DNA of 64,000 nt, taken from contig PHBH01000012.1 of assembly GCA_002840535.1 (NCBI GenBank), positions 46,650 through 110,649 on the forward strand. The letters are read 5' to 3'. The position numbers and the translations under genes are program-made. The notes under the pieces were generated by a model. That model was not told where the DNA came from and did no database searches. It was given only the letters and a program-made list of their open reading frames with translations. This document shows positions 43,196 to 53,794 of this stretch, piece after piece. This DNA comes from Deltaproteobacteria bacterium HGW-Deltaproteobacteria-15 (GTDB lineage: Bacteria > Desulfobacterota > DSM-4660 > Desulfatiglandales > HGW-15). The first letter of the stretch is position 1. Each line of letters starts with the position of its first letter.

Positions 43196-45055
43196 TCACT
43201 CGGCTCTGATCAGCAGTTCCTGACCCGGGTAAATCCTGCTCCGCGGCGTCAGCTTGTTCAGAGAAAGCAGCTCCGAAAGGTCCATGTGATACCTCCGAGC
43301 GATCAGGTACGGAGAGTCTCCCCGCCGCACGCGGCAGGTCGCTGTTTTCGTGAGCGGCGACTTCGAAGACCAGGCCGGGACCTTGATGATCTGGCCCAGC
43401 GTCAAAGTCGTGTTTCGGAGATGATTGAGGGAGATGATCAGGTTGGCGGACGTTCCGTACTTTTGGGCAATCTTCCACAAAGAATCCCCGCGCTTGACTT
43501 CGTAAGTCAGAACCTTGCCTTTGAGCCCCTCCGATTGTATGGAGGATGTCTCCAGAGGGGCTTCCCCGGCTTTCGCCGCAGTGGGTATCTTCAGCCGTGC
43601 CCCTGCCGCGAGCAAGTCTCCCCTGAGGCCGTTTACGGTCTTGATGGTTTCCATTGAAGCGCGGTATCTGGCGGCGATCTCGGAGAGCGTATCTCCCTTT
43701 CTCACCCTGTGAATGGAATAGGACGGGACCGGGTTTCTCCAGGCCGGGATGTCGTGGAGCTTGGACAGCAGGATCTCCCCTTTCCCTGAAGGTACGGTAA
43801 GCTCGTACGGGCGGTCGGGGGGTGTGACGCCCCGGCGCAAGGCCGCATTCAGATCTGCGAGAACCGCCCGGTCCACCCCGATCAGTTTGGCCATGTCTTT
43901 CAGGCTCACCGCCCGGCTGAGCATGACGGTCTCGGTCTCAGCCGGTTCATCGAGTGGCGGGAGCTCCAGCCCGTGGGCTTTGGGATCGTTCACGATATGA
44001 AGCACGGCAAGGAAGCTCGGGACATAAAAAGCGGTCTCCTGGGGCAGCCGCTCATAGAGATCCCAGAAATTGTCCAGATAGTTGATCTTTTGCGCCCTTA
44101 TGCGTTTGAGCACAGCCCATTCCCCGCAGTTGTATCCGGCCAGTGCTGTCGTCCAGTCCCCGAACATGCGATGGAGCTCTTTCAAGTAGGCGATGGCAGC
44201 ATCGGTGGACTTCTCAGGGTCCATTCTCTCATCAACCCAGCGATCCCTTTTCAGACCGAATTTGTAGGCTGTGGATGCAATGAACTGCCACAAGCCCAGG
44301 GCCCTCGCTCTGGAAAAAGCCTTGACCTTGAAGCCGCTTTCAATGAGGGGCAGCCAGGAGAGCTCTTCAGGCAGACCCGCCTCTTTCAGAGCTTCCAGAA
44401 TGGCGGGCCGGTAGATCCCGGATCGCCTGTAGGCCTGCAGGAAAAAATCCTTCTGCTTGCCGGTGAAGAGATCGATGGCCCTTTGAACATGCCGGTTCAT
44501 GCTGATGGGAATAGCCGTTTGCAGCCCGTTGGCCGTCCTGAACCTCGAAGCATAGGCTTCGATAACACGCTTTGAGATAGTGAAGCGAAGGTCTTCCTTC
44601 TGCTGCACCAGTTCGGGGTCCCCCTGTTCAACCACCTCGAGAAGCTTGGCATAAGCCTTGTCCAGCGCCTCGATGGCAGAGTCCAGATCTCCCTGCTCCC
44701 GGAAATAACCCGAGGCATGGAGGAGTTCCAGGGCATTGTCGATCTTTTCCTGATCGGGTTGATCCACACTCCCCGGCGGCTGGTCTGAGAGGGATTCCGA
44801 TTCGAGGGGTTCGGTTTCGTCAACCGACGCTTCGTCGAGTGAGGGGATGGGCAGAGGACCCGCGGTCTCTTCAGGCAGGGTCTCTGCCTGGATTTCGTCA
44901 GGGCCGCTCTTTTGGGTCAGCGGCTTCATCATGCTTGTCTCCGGTTCGGCCTTGATGGCGGAGGCTAAGGATCCTACGGAAGTCTTAGCGATAGCGCATC
45001 CTGAGCAGAAAAAAAGGCCGAGAACCAGGCCCCGGGCCAGCCGGGTGCATACCAT
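43196..45055 (-). CDS. MltD-like lytic transglycosylase lipoprotein with three LysM repeats
   Basis: 619 residues. Signal and lipobox are LGLFFCSGC. An acidic linker (residues 30-110) precedes a helical region, then the SLT domain: LPEELSWLPLIESGFKVKAF with the catalytic Glu in PLIESGF, then ALGLWQFIASTAYKFGL and TALAGYNCGEWAV. Three LysM repeats follow: HRVRKGDTLSEIAARY, YEVKRGDSLWKIAQKYG and CRVRRGDSPYLIARRY. It cleaves glycan strands in the periplasm. ATG 45055 has GAGGAGG upstream. Confidence 0.9.
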   Translation of the reverse strand: MVCTRLARGLVLGLFFCSGCAIAKTSVGSLASAIKAEPETSMMKPLTQKSGPDEIQAETLPEETAGPLPIPSLDEASVDETEPLESESLSDQPPGSVDQPDQEKIDNALELLHASGYFREQGDLDSAIEALDKAYAKLLEVVEQGDPELVQQKEDLRFTISKRVIEAYASRFRTANGLQTAIPISMNRHVQRAIDLFTGKQKDFFLQAYRRSGIYRPAILEALKEAGLPEELSWLPLIESGFKVKAFSRARALGLWQFIASTAYKFGLKRDRWVDERMDPEKSTDAAIAYLKELHRMFGDWTTALAGYNCGEWAVLKRIRAQKINYLDNFWDLYERLPQETAFYVPSFLAVLHIVNDPKAHGLELPPLDEPAETETVMLSRAVSLKDMAKLIGVDRAVLADLNAALRRGVTPPDRPYELTVPSGKGEILLSKLHDIPAWRNPVPSYSIHRVRKGDTLSEIAARYRASMETIKTVNGLRGDLLAAGARLKIPTAAKAGEAPLETSSIQSEGLKGKVLTYEVKRGDSLWKIAQKYGTSANLIISLNHLRNTTLTLGQIIKVPAWSSKSPLTKTATCRVRRGDSPYLIARRYHMDLSELLSLNKLTPRSRIYPGQELLIRAE

Positions 45056-45558
45056 CTCACCACCTCCTCGTATGGCTTCTGATTCGGAACGAGAAAACGG
45101 GACAAGATCTCTTGCGCTGCGCTCCACAATCGATTTCAGCTTGGTTCCGTTTTTTGTGGAAGCAATTTTGGAGAGCGCATCATAGTGGACACACCTTTGA
45201 GAGTCAACCCTCACTTACAACTTCAGGAATTTTTCTGGACTGCTGCCCGGCTACTGTCTTGCCCACGAAGTCCTCCGTGATGCTTCTACCAGAAGCAGGA
45301 ATTTGAGAAGCCTCTGATTTCTCTCCTGATCTCAGAACGCAAGGCTCTCCAGGAATCGGTGCCTTCGTATTAATTCTTGCTCTGATCCTCTGAGATGGTT
45401 AGGATTAGATGACTCATCCTTATGGATTCTAAACATTACTAGCCCAGAAGCACCCTTGCCGTTCCAGATGCGGCGATAACGGATTTCGTCCTGGAAGGTT
45501 TCAACCTCCTTCAAGTGCAGGAATCAGCGATTCGGCTTTCCGGTTTTAAGGGGCGGTG
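45056..45558. other. Intergenic region, no convincing gene
   Basis: About 500 bases between divergent genes. A 60-codon minus-strand frame at 45332-45514 has no ribosome-binding site and no family features. No repeat or strong hairpin was found. Confidence 0.5.
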
Positions 45559-48522
45559 ATGAGCAATCCATTCAGCCTCGGGTGTGAAATGGGGATCAGG
45601 AAGAGAGTCTTTTTCCTGCTCGTCGTTGTTTTTGTGCCGCTCCTCTTTCTTCATGGTTTCACTTTTTACAGATGGTACCGGGAGAGCAAGAAGGCCGAGA
45701 TCCAGGCGAATCTCGAACTTGCCCGGACCGTGTCCAAGACTTTTGACTCGTTTATCAACGACGTTCTTCATACTCAACTTGCCATCGGCTTGGCGGCCAC
45801 AGCCTCCCCGCCTCCTTCCAACGACTCTCTGCGCAGGATTCTACAGGGCGCAGTGGAGACAAATCCGATGCTCCGATCTTTCGCATGGAGCAGCACTGCC
45901 GGCGCAAGCATTGTGACCACCGACACCGCAGTAAAGAACATGAAGATCAGAGCGGAGACTCTGGTCCCGAGAATTGTGTCCGGGGAGGAGTACGGTGTCA
46001 GCGATCTTCACGATTCTCCGAACACGGGAGAGAAGGTTTTTGTGATCGGCAGGGGGATCCGGGACCCCCGGGGCAATCTCCTCGGAATCGTAAGTTGCGT
46101 CTGTGTCCCGGATAAGCTGGACCGATTGCTGGCTGTTCAAAGGTCCACAGATACCGCGATCAGCCTTCTCGACAGCAAGGGCGCACATGTCTACAGGTAC
46201 CCCGCTTTGAATTACATGCCCGAAGGGACGAACCGGGTTAAACGCCAACCCGTAATTCAGAATGCTTTGGAGGGAAAAGAGGCAGCAGTCGAAGTGTATG
46301 GACCAAGGAATGAAAGAAGACTGGCTGCGTTTGTCCCTATTCCTTCCATCGGCTGGGTCGCGGCTTCGAGCCGCGCCAAGCATGAAGTCACAAGAAGCAT
46401 TACGCAGATCCTGCTGCCGGACGCGGTGTTCATGTTGCTTGTCACACTCGCGGCATTCGGCGCCGCAGTGATCTTGTCACGCCCCATTTCTTCGTCGATT
46501 CGGAGGCTGCAGGATCACGCCGCCGTCCTCGGACAGGGGGATGTGGAGAAATTTGAAATGGTTCTTGGCCCCCGAGAGATCAAGAGCCTTTCCGAAGCCT
46601 TGAACGAGATGGCGGAGAAGGTCCGATCCAGAGAGCGGGCGCTGAGGAAAAGCGAGCAGAAGTTCCGCGTCCTGTTCGAGAACAGCCCCGACGGGGTCTT
46701 CCTCACCGGTCCCGATGGTTCGATTGAAGCAGCCAATCCAGCTGCCAGCGCCATGCTGGGCTATTCTGAAGAGGAAATCTGCAATCTGGGTCGTGCCGGC
46801 CTCCTCGACCAGGACGACCCTCGGCTCTCGGCCGGGCTGGAGAAGCGTCAGCGGACGGAGCGGGTCCAGGCGCAGGAACTCACGGCGATCCGGAAGAGCG
46901 GAGAGAGGTTCCCTGTTGAGGTGGACTCGGTCGTCCTGCCAACCGAGCCGCATCGGGCATTTGTGATCATGCGCGACGTCACCGAGCGCAAGCGGGCGGA
47001 GGAGGCGCTCCGGGAGAGCGAGGAACGGTTTCGTCTCTTCATGAACAACAGTCCGACCATCGCCTGGATCAAAGACGAACAGGGAAGGCACGTTTATGTT
47101 AGTAAGACTTTCGAGAACCGCTTCGGCGTGAGATTTGAGGATTGGCATGGCAAGACCGATGCGGAACTCTGGCCGGAAGCTCCCGCTGCGGAGTATTTTC
47201 GTAAGAACGATTTGGCCGTTCTATCCGGTGATCGCACCATCCAGGTCATTGAGGAAACCGTCAATCCTGACGGCAGCCGCTGCTTTTGGTTGAACTGCAA
47301 GTTCCCCTTCAGGGATTCGGCCGGAAACCGATTCGTAGGGGGAATCGGCCTCGACATCACCGAACGAAAAAGGATGGAGGAAGGGTTGCGGGAGCTGTCG
47401 CAGCGCCTCACCTATCACGTGGAGAATTCGCCTCTGGCCGTAATCGAGTGGGGGGCGGATATGCGGCTGATTCGCTGGTCCGGAACTGCAGAGCGTGTCT
47501 TCGGCTGGCGCGCCGAGGAGGTCATCGGGAAGCGGATAGAGGAATTCCGATGGATCTATGAGGAGGACGAGGAACTGGTCGCCGAGATCTCCGCCCGGCT
47601 AAAGAATGGAATGAGCAGGCAAAGCTTCTCTGCAAACCGCAATTACCGCAGAGACGGGTCAGTTATTCACTGCGAGTGGTACAACTCGCGCCTCGTCGAC
47701 GATTCAGGGAAGCTCCGTTCGATCCTTTCTCTGGTGCTCGATGTGACCGAGCGCAAACGGTTGGAGGAGGAGCTGAGAAAATCCCGTGATGAACTGGAGT
47801 ACAGGGTCGAAGAGAGGACCTCCGAGCTGGAGCGCAGGAATCAGGACCTGCAGGAGCTTACCGTTGTCGCCTCCCACGACTTGAGTGAGCCGCTGCGAAA
47901 GATACAGACCTTTGCATCGCTCCTTGAAACAAGGAAAGCCGATCTTCTTGATGAGCGGTCCAGGGACTTCGTCGGACGAATGAAAAAGTCGGCAGATCGA
48001 ATGCGGGACCTTCTCGATGCGCTTCTCAGGTATCTGCGAATAGAGACAAAAGTTGATGAGTTCAGACTAACAAAGCTCGGAGAGGTTGTCCTGGAAATGG
48101 TAGGGCAACTTGAACCGGAGATCCGGAAAACCGGATCAGAGGTGGAAATCGGCCCTCTGCCGATAGTCGCGGGAGACCCGAACCAGCTGCGGGAGTTGAT
48201 TCAGAATCTCATTGCCAATGCGCTCAAGTATCGCCGATCGGAGGTCAAGACTATCATCAAAATCAGGGGAGAGAAAATCGGTGACGCATTCAGCATCTCG
48301 GTCGAGGACAACGGGATCGGGTTCGATGAGAAGTACCTGGGCAAGATCTTCCAGCCCTTTCAACGCCTCCACCGGAAGCACGAGTATTCGGGGACTGGAA
48401 TTGGACTGGCCATATGCAAGAAGATTGTTGACCGACACGGGGGGACGATTACAGCCAGGAGCAGTCCCGGGAAAGGATCGACTTTTATCTTCACTTTGCC
48501 TGTTGAAAGAAAGAATGCGTGA
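45559..48522 (+). CDS. Membrane histidine kinase with an extracellular sensor and three PAS domains
   Basis: 987 residues. A first membrane helix ([17 protein letters not shown]) and a second near residue 285 ([17 protein letters not shown]) flank a dCache-like periplasmic domain. A HAMP segment follows, then three PAS units ([43 protein letters not shown]), each ending in a DVTERK-type junction. The phospho-acceptor is the His in [17 protein letters not shown], and the ATPase domain has [17 protein letters not shown] and GTGIGLAIC. No response regulator is adjacent. The ATG at 45559 is next to a GTG. Confidence 0.9.
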   Translation: MSNPFSLGCEMGIRKRVFFLLVVVFVPLLFLHGFTFYRWYRESKKAEIQANLELARTVSKTFDSFINDVLHTQLAIGLAATASPPPSNDSLRRILQGAVETNPMLRSFAWSSTAGASIVTTDTAVKNMKIRAETLVPRIVSGEEYGVSDLHDSPNTGEKVFVIGRGIRDPRGNLLGIVSCVCVPDKLDRLLAVQRSTDTAISLLDSKGAHVYRYPALNYMPEGTNRVKRQPVIQNALEGKEAAVEVYGPRNERRLAAFVPIPSIGWVAASSRAKHEVTRSITQILLPDAVFMLLVTLAAFGAAVILSRPISSSIRRLQDHAAVLGQGDVEKFEMVLGPREIKSLSEALNEMAEKVRSRERALRKSEQKFRVLFENSPDGVFLTGPDGSIEAANPAASAMLGYSEEEICNLGRAGLLDQDDPRLSAGLEKRQRTERVQAQELTAIRKSGERFPVEVDSVVLPTEPHRAFVIMRDVTERKRAEEALRESEERFRLFMNNSPTIAWIKDEQGRHVYVSKTFENRFGVRFEDWHGKTDAELWPEAPAAEYFRKNDLAVLSGDRTIQVIEETVNPDGSRCFWLNCKFPFRDSAGNRFVGGIGLDITERKRMEEGLRELSQRLTYHVENSPLAVIEWGADMRLIRWSGTAERVFGWRAEEVIGKRIEEFRWIYEEDEELVAEISARLKNGMSRQSFSANRNYRRDGSVIHCEWYNSRLVDDSGKLRSILSLVLDVTERKRLEEELRKSRDELEYRVEERTSELERRNQDLQELTVVASHDLSEPLRKIQTFASLLETRKADLLDERSRDFVGRMKKSADRMRDLLDALLRYLRIETKVDEFRLTKLGEVVLEMVGQLEPEIRKTGSEVEIGPLPIVAGDPNQLRELIQNLIANALKYRRSEVKTIIKIRGEKIGDAFSISVEDNGIGFDEKYLGKIFQPFQRLHRKHEYSGTGIGLAICKKIVDRHGGTITARSSPGKGSTFIFTLPVERKNA

Positions 48523-48917
48523 GTAGGATATTGCTCAGCCAGCCTCGCCGTCTTCCATGCCCCCATTCTGCTGCGAGGATAACGAGGTCGAGGGCGCGCG
48601 CCCGCTTGACCTTGAGCCAGTAAAAACCCCTCTGGCCGGCGGCATATGCAGAATCGAGACCCTTGGCCATCAATCCTTCGTGTCCTGCCTGGAGACTCTT
48701 TTGAAGGATTCGCGGGGACCTCGTAAATCGGCAACTTGTGAAGAGCGGCAAAAATTCATTTGCCAAGGGTTTGAATTCAAGTATTATTCCTGAAGCGGGT
48801 TTACCCCCCGAGGATCCCTTGCCATAATTCATTTCTGCAAATCTCATCGCGCTATCCCGGCGATGACGGATGACATGCATTTCACCTGCAGAAAATCAGA
48901 GTGTTCCGGAGAGGAAT
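48523..48917. other. Intergenic region, no gene seen
   Basis: About 395 bases. Frames on both strands lack ribosome-binding sites and family features. It should hold the promoter of the binding-protein gene that starts at 48918. Confidence 0.5.
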
Positions 48918-49979
48918 ATGCGTAAAGAACACAAGAGCCGCCGTGCGGCGAAGAGGGACAGGTGTCCCCTGCGTGGGACCGGAAGAAGGTCTGCGTTGAC
49001 GCCGATCATTGCCGCTGTGATTGCGGCTATGGCGTTTAGCTTTCCGTCCTGCCGGGGAACCAACTCGGAGAAGATGGAATCCATCAACTTCGGGACCGTG
49101 CCTGTTACAGTCGCTGCTCTCGTCTACATTGCCCAGGACAAAGGCTTTTTCACGGCAAACCGTCTCAATGTCAACATCAAGGATTACGCTACCGGCACAG
49201 CAACAACCGAGGCGTTATTGAAGGGGGATATGGATGTTTCCTGGGTGGCCGAGTTCCCATTCGTCGGGAGGGCGCTCGAAAAAGAACAACTCAGCATCAT
49301 TGCGGTCGTAGGCAGATTTAACGAGCAGAATCTCTTTGGCCGCAAAGACCGCGGGATCAAGGCGGTTGCCGACCTCAAAGGAAAAAGAATAGGCCTTCCC
49401 CGGAATACGATAGCCGAATTCTACCTGGGGAGATTCCTTGAGCTGCACGGCATGAACATACAGGATGTATCGCTCGTCAATGTCCCCCCGCCACAAGCCT
49501 TGGAGGCTATTAACAAGGGTGACAGCATAGACGGGGTCATAGCCTGGGAGCCTTACTCCAGTCAAATAAGGGGGCGACTGGGCGACAGGGCAGTCGCCTT
49601 GCCGGTACAGAATAACCAGCCCGGATATGGGGCTATCGTCGTCAGAAACGATTGGATAACCGGACATGGCGAAGTTCTTCACCGCTTCCTGAAGTCACTG
49701 GCCCAGGCCGAGGACTATACATCCCGCAGCCCAGCCGCAGCCAAAGCCATTGTGCGAAAGCGGTTGAATTACGACGATGCCTTTACCGAGACAATCTGGT
49801 CTGAAAACCAGATCTTCCTCTCCCTTGACCAATCCCTCATCGCAGCCATGGAGGATGAGGCCAGGTGGATGATACACAACGGCCTGACAAAGGAAAGGGA
49901 GGTTCCCGATTTTGTGAATTACATATACGCCGATGGCATCCAGGCAGTGAAACCGGAAGCGGTGACTTTCATCAGATAA
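48918..49979 (+). CDS. SsuA/NMT1-type solute-binding lipoprotein
   Basis: 353 residues. A basic N-terminus and hydrophobic segment end in the lipobox FSFPSC. The binding domain reads INFGTVPVTVAALVYIAQDKGFF, DVSWVAEFPFVG, DLKGKRIGLPRNTIAEFYLGRFL and DGVIAWEPYSSQI, typical of nitrate/sulfonate/taurine-type binding proteins. No ABC permease or ATPase is adjacent; instead a histidine kinase follows after 44 bp. It may act as an extracytoplasmic ligand sensor for that kinase. ATG 48918 has GGAGAGG upstream. Confidence 0.85.
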   Translation: MRKEHKSRRAAKRDRCPLRGTGRRSALTPIIAAVIAAMAFSFPSCRGTNSEKMESINFGTVPVTVAALVYIAQDKGFFTANRLNVNIKDYATGTATTEALLKGDMDVSWVAEFPFVGRALEKEQLSIIAVVGRFNEQNLFGRKDRGIKAVADLKGKRIGLPRNTIAEFYLGRFLELHGMNIQDVSLVNVPPPQALEAINKGDSIDGVIAWEPYSSQIRGRLGDRAVALPVQNNQPGYGAIVVRNDWITGHGEVLHRFLKSLAQAEDYTSRSPAAAKAIVRKRLNYDDAFTETIWSENQIFLSLDQSLIAAMEDEARWMIHNGLTKEREVPDFVNYIYADGIQAVKPEAVTFIR

Positions 49980-50023
49980 GTCGAGTGCGGAATGCGGAGC
50001 TCGGACTGCGGAGTGTCAGGCAA

Positions 50024-51952
50024 ATGAGAATCAGAACGCAATCGATCATAACGATGGTGCTGTTCGGCCTTGTCCTGGTCATTGCCGCGTCTTCTGCGAT
50101 AACCACGGGCAGACAGGTGGAGAAGGCGGGGCAACAGGAAAAGATGGCATGGAATATCGCACTGGCGGCAAGCGAGCTGAGCTACTTGTCCAATGATTAC
50201 CTTATCTACCGCGAAAGCCAGCAGCTTAAGCGATGGCAATCCAGGGTTGCCTCTTTTTCTGCTCAGGTTGCCGGTCTGCGTGTCGACAGTCCGGAACAAC
50301 AGGCTCTCGTCCTCAACATACAGGCAAATCAACAGCGGTTGGAAGAGGTATTCAACAGTGTGGCATCTGCTGTTGGAAACCCGTCTCAGATTCAGCGTAC
50401 GGCTCTTGATTCCGGGTTCCTCCAGGTCTCATGGAGCCGGATGGCGGTTCAAACCCAGAGTCTGGTATCGGACGCCTCCCGTTTATCACGGTTGATACAC
50501 GACCAGGCCGCCCGGTCGAAGCAAATAAACATGATTGTCATTCTTACGATGATAACCATCTTCGGCGCGTATTTCCTTATCCATTATCTGGTAGTCCATC
50601 GCCGCCTCAACTCGATAGCGACACTCCAGGCCGGGACTGCGGTCATTGGGGCCGGGGACCTCGACTTTACCATTGAAGAAAGAAGGAATGATGAAATAGG
50701 CGATTTGGCCCGCGCCTTCAACCGGATGACCGCCAATCTAAAGGCGGTGACTGCGTCCAAGGCGGATCTGGAGAGGGAAATCGCCGAGCGCAAGCGCGCT
50801 GAGGAGGCCCTGCGCGAATCGGAAAATCATCTCCGCATTGTGGCGGACTTTCCCTATGACTGTGAGTACTGGCGCGGCCGGGATGAGCGATTTCTGTACA
50901 TGTCGCCTTCCTGCGAGCGAATCACCGGCTATACCAGGCAGGAGTTCATCGAGGATCCTGCGCTCTACTTCCGGATCATCCACCCGGACGACCGCGAGCG
51001 TGTGGCCAAGCACCTGCGTGATGACAAAATCGATCTGCGAAATTGCAGCCTCGAGTTCCGCATCACGTGCCGCGACGGCATGGAACGCTGGATAAGCCAT
51101 GTTTGCCAGCCCGTGCTCGGTGTAAACGGAGAATTTCTGGGGCGCCGGGCATCCGACAGGGACGTCACCGAGCGAAGGAGGACGGAGGAGGTCCTCAGGG
51201 AAACCCACAAGAAGCTTCAGGAGCATGCAGCCAGATTGGAAGCAGCGAACAAGGAGCTCGAAAGCTTCGGCTACTCCGTCTCCCATGACCTTCGTTCACC
51301 CCTCCGGGCGATCGGGGGCTTCTCCCGGATGATTCTCGATGAGCAAGGGGGATCTTTTGACACCGAGACCCTTCGCAAGTTCAACATCGTACAGGAGAAT
51401 GTCGGGAAGATGGGTCGGCTGATCGACGATCTTCTCCGATTGTCCCGCCTGGGCAGGGCAGGAATGAGCCGGCTGAAGCTGGATATGGCGTCTATGGTGC
51501 GCGAGGTCCTCAACGAGATCCGGCTGTCGGAACCCGAGCGCAATTTTGCAGTCGAAATCGGAGAGCTCCCGAAGGCCGATGGCGACCCGGTCATGATCCG
51601 TCAACTGATGGTTAATCTATTGTCCAATGCGGTGAAATTCACACGGCGCAGACAAGGCGCGCGAATCATTGTTGGCAGTTACGAAACTCCCGCTGAAAAC
51701 GTCTACTTTGTCAAAGATAATGGTATCGGATTCGACATGAAGTATCGGGACAAACTCTTTGGCGTCTTTCAGCGGTTGGTAAGGGAAAGCGATTTCGAGG
51801 GAACGGGGGTAGGGCTCGCCATAGTCCAGCGGATTGTTCTGCGGCACGGAGGCCGTATCTGGGCCGAGGGAAAGATACAGGAAGGGGCTGCTTTCTATTT
51901 CACGCTGCCCCGAATGGAGCAGGCCAGATCAGATAAAGGATTAAGTGGGTAA
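50024..51952 (+). CDS. Membrane histidine kinase with HAMP and PAS domains
   Basis: 642 residues. TM1 (IITMVLFGLVLVIAASSAI), a helical extracellular domain of about 150 residues, TM2 (MIVILTMITIFGAYFLIHYL), HAMP with a DEIGDLARAFNRM end, and a PAS/PAC unit with YMSPSCERITGYTRQEFIED. The kinase core has the acceptor His in YSVSHDLRSPLRAIGGF, NLLSNAVKF, DNGIGFD and GTGVGLAIVQRIV. It follows the binding-protein lipoprotein by 44 bp, a spacer holding GGAATGCGGA-like short repeats. The ATG is at 50024. Confidence 0.9.
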   Translation: MRIRTQSIITMVLFGLVLVIAASSAITTGRQVEKAGQQEKMAWNIALAASELSYLSNDYLIYRESQQLKRWQSRVASFSAQVAGLRVDSPEQQALVLNIQANQQRLEEVFNSVASAVGNPSQIQRTALDSGFLQVSWSRMAVQTQSLVSDASRLSRLIHDQAARSKQINMIVILTMITIFGAYFLIHYLVVHRRLNSIATLQAGTAVIGAGDLDFTIEERRNDEIGDLARAFNRMTANLKAVTASKADLEREIAERKRAEEALRESENHLRIVADFPYDCEYWRGRDERFLYMSPSCERITGYTRQEFIEDPALYFRIIHPDDRERVAKHLRDDKIDLRNCSLEFRITCRDGMERWISHVCQPVLGVNGEFLGRRASDRDVTERRRTEEVLRETHKKLQEHAARLEAANKELESFGYSVSHDLRSPLRAIGGFSRMILDEQGGSFDTETLRKFNIVQENVGKMGRLIDDLLRLSRLGRAGMSRLKLDMASMVREVLNEIRLSEPERNFAVEIGELPKADGDPVMIRQLMVNLLSNAVKFTRRRQGARIIVGSYETPAENVYFVKDNGIGFDMKYRDKLFGVFQRLVRESDFEGTGVGLAIVQRIVLRHGGRIWAEGKIQEGAAFYFTLPRMEQARSDKGLSG

Positions 51953-52198
51953 CCGTTAGTGGATCCACAGTGACGGTTGAGCCATAAACCTTGACTACTG
52001 TATCAACCCACCTCGCCATCCCCATCGTCCGAGGGGTCAAGACTAACTCCGAATGTCGTTTGCGTTGTTTCGACAACTCAAGCGTGATAAGCTGAGAATT
52101 GACAGTTCAATCATGAGTCATGGAGCAGTAAATAGACAGGCCGCGTGACTGCGTTAACGGGCGTTCCCCGGAAGAAGATGAGCTAAATGGAGAGAAAT

Positions 52199-52525
52199 AT
52201 GGAGCGTTCCAAGACATCAGTAGAAGAAATCGTTCAGAGAATTGCCGATCACCTGCGGCCTGAGAAGATCATCCTGTTTGGATCAAGAGCACAAGGAAAA
52301 GCACAAGGAAAAGCATCCCCTGAAAGCGACATCGATCTTCTGATCGTCTATGCCGGGCCGAAGTCCAAGCGTGAGGTGAAGTTGGAGGTCCACAGCCTTT
52401 TCAAGCACCCCGATTTTTCGATGGATGTGTTCGTGCTCACACCCCAAGAACTGGAAATGCAGAAAGCGATCGCAAACACCCTCGCCCGTGAAGTGACCGA
52501 AAGCGGGGTTGTCTTCTATGGATGA
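52199..52525 (+). CDS. MNT-type nucleotidyltransferase (antitoxin-like) with a duplicated active-site loop
   Basis: 108 residues from ATG 52199 (GGAGAG 6 nt upstream); an ATG at 52187 would add four. The minimal nucleotidyltransferase motif is split: GSRAQGKAQGKASPESDIDLL. Family members usually have GSRARG, about five residues, then SDIDL. The four extra residues (AQGK) come from a perfect 12-bp tandem duplication at 52289-52312. MNT proteins usually pair with HEPN RNases, and the truncated HEPN gene follows with overlap. Activity may be changed by the insertion. Confidence 0.8.
   Translation: MERSKTSVEEIVQRIADHLRPEKIILFGSRAQGKAQGKASPESDIDLLIVYAGPKSKREVKLEVHSLFKHPDFSMDVFVLTPQELEMQKAIANTLAREVTESGVVFYG
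52289..52312 (+). repeat. 12-bp tandem duplication inside the nucleotidyltransferase active site
   Basis: GCACAAGGAAAA occurs twice in direct succession, adding four in-frame codons between the GSRAQG and SDIDL parts of the motif. Confidence 0.9.
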
Positions 52526-52721
52526 GCAGAAGAAGACGGTCATTCAGAGATGGATGGTTAAGGCCGATCACGATCTGATTACTGCGAGGGTGATGCTTGA
52601 AAATGATCCGTCGGTGACGGACACTATTTGTTTCCATGCCCAGCAGTGTGTGGAAAAGGCCCATATCCCCCATTTCTTCCCTAGGTCAAAGGTATCTCCA
52701 TTTCCACACATGACATTGTGA
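52518..52721 (+). pseudogene. Truncated HEPN-domain gene
   Basis: The first ~50 residues match HEPN proteins (IQRWMVKADHDLITARVML then CFHAQQCVEKA). The frame then turns into unrelated sequence and stops at 52721, at about half the usual length of ~130 residues. The part that would carry the R-x(4-6)-H RNase motif is missing. No continuation was found in other frames, so a deletion rather than a simple frameshift seems likely. The start overlaps the end of the MNT gene. Confidence 0.7.
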
Positions 52722-52799
52722 TTATCCGAGAAGACTTGGAACCGCCGAAATAAGCCCTATAGTGAGGATATCCGCCGTAACATTTCTCGGAGGCAAGGA

Positions 52800-53168
52800 A
52801 TGACCGGTCATGACATTATTGTCATAGGGGCTTCCATGGGAGGGATCGAAACGCTGAAAGATCTCATCAAAAGTCTTCCCGGCGACCTGTCTGCTTCCCT
52901 CTTCGTCGTTCAGCATACTTATTCCCATGCTCCCGCTTTGCTGGGAGAGGTTCTGGGGAGAGCTGGCGCACTGGATTGCGCCAATGCCAAGGACGGAGAA
53001 CCCATTCGCCACGGACGCATCTATGTTGCGCCGCCGGATTATCATCTGCTTCTCAAGAACGACCATGTCCGCCTTTCTCGCGGCCCCAAGGAGAATCGAG
53101 TCCGCCCCGCCATAGACCCTCTTTTCCGCTCGGCTGCTGCTGGAAGTGGCTTTTGCCGACTTCGATGA
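52800..53168 (+). pseudogene. CheB-type methylesterase fragment
   Basis: A good start (GGAGG upstream of ATG 52800) leads into the CheB catalytic domain: IIVIGASMGGIETL, LFVVQHTYSH, GRIYVAPPDYHLLL and RVRPAIDPLFRSAA. Catalytic Ser and His are present, but after DPLFRSAA the similarity stops. The frame runs 8 codons into response-regulator DNA in the wrong frame and ends at 53168. The last third of the domain, with the catalytic Asp, is lost. Confidence 0.75.
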
Positions 53169-53517
53169 CTCTTTCGAACTCCGTTTCGTAAAAAACGGCG
53201 AAGAGTTGATGGAGTATTTGCATCACCGGGGTGAATATGCCAAGTCCATGCCTCCCAGACCCGGGCTTATTCTCCTGGATCTCAATATGCCAAAGAAAGA
53301 TGGTCGGCAAGCCCTTATGGAGATCAAACGACGAGCGGATCTCGAAGGCATCCCTCTCGTTATATGGACTATCTCCAACGAGGAGGAAGACAGAATCTTC
53401 TGTGCGGAAGCAGGCGCATCCGCTTATGTCACCAAACCAAGCAATTTTCTGGAGTTGGATGCAGCCATAAGGGCCATCGTCGAGAAGTGGCTTAAACTTC
53501 CGTCTGGTGCTGAGTAA
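53128..53517 (+). pseudogene. Response-regulator fragment (Rcp1-like), lacking its start
   Basis: The frame reads ARLLLEVAFADFDDSFELRFVKNGEELMEYL, then GLILLDLNMPKKDGRQALMEI with the phospho-acceptor Asp, then ASAYVTKPSNF with the conserved Lys. This is a single-domain receiver of the Rcp1 type, missing the first ~12 residues with the acidic DD pair and the start codon. Upstream in another frame is the CheB fragment, so the two genes were joined by a deletion near 53128. A GTG at 53146 is the only nearby start and would give a defective protein. Confidence 0.7.
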
Positions 53518-53794
53518 GACCCAGGTCCGGATGGTTGGGGCATGGCGTGTCGATGGCGGCCGCCATGTTGATGGAACCGTCTTCACGGATGTCGCAGGCG
53601 GGAGCTTGCTCCTTGTATGGTGAAGTCCGACAGACGTCAAGTGCCGCTGCCATGCGGGTAAGCCGGGGCTGATTGGGATCAAGGGTAGAGGGATAGTGGA
53701 GAAAGAGAAGCCGGAGCGTCGTGGTCTGGCGTTCTGGCGCGGGAGCGTGGGAACGATGAAAACCGGCTGTTGACAGGGGACGGCCAAATTGCCT

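Noticed and set aside
45332..45514. A 60-codon minus-strand frame
   Set aside because: No ribosome-binding site, no recognisable features, and it sits in a divergent promoter region.
53120..53170. A programmed frameshift joining the CheB and receiver parts
   Set aside because: Both partners miss conserved regions at the joint, which a frameshift would not explain; a deletion does.
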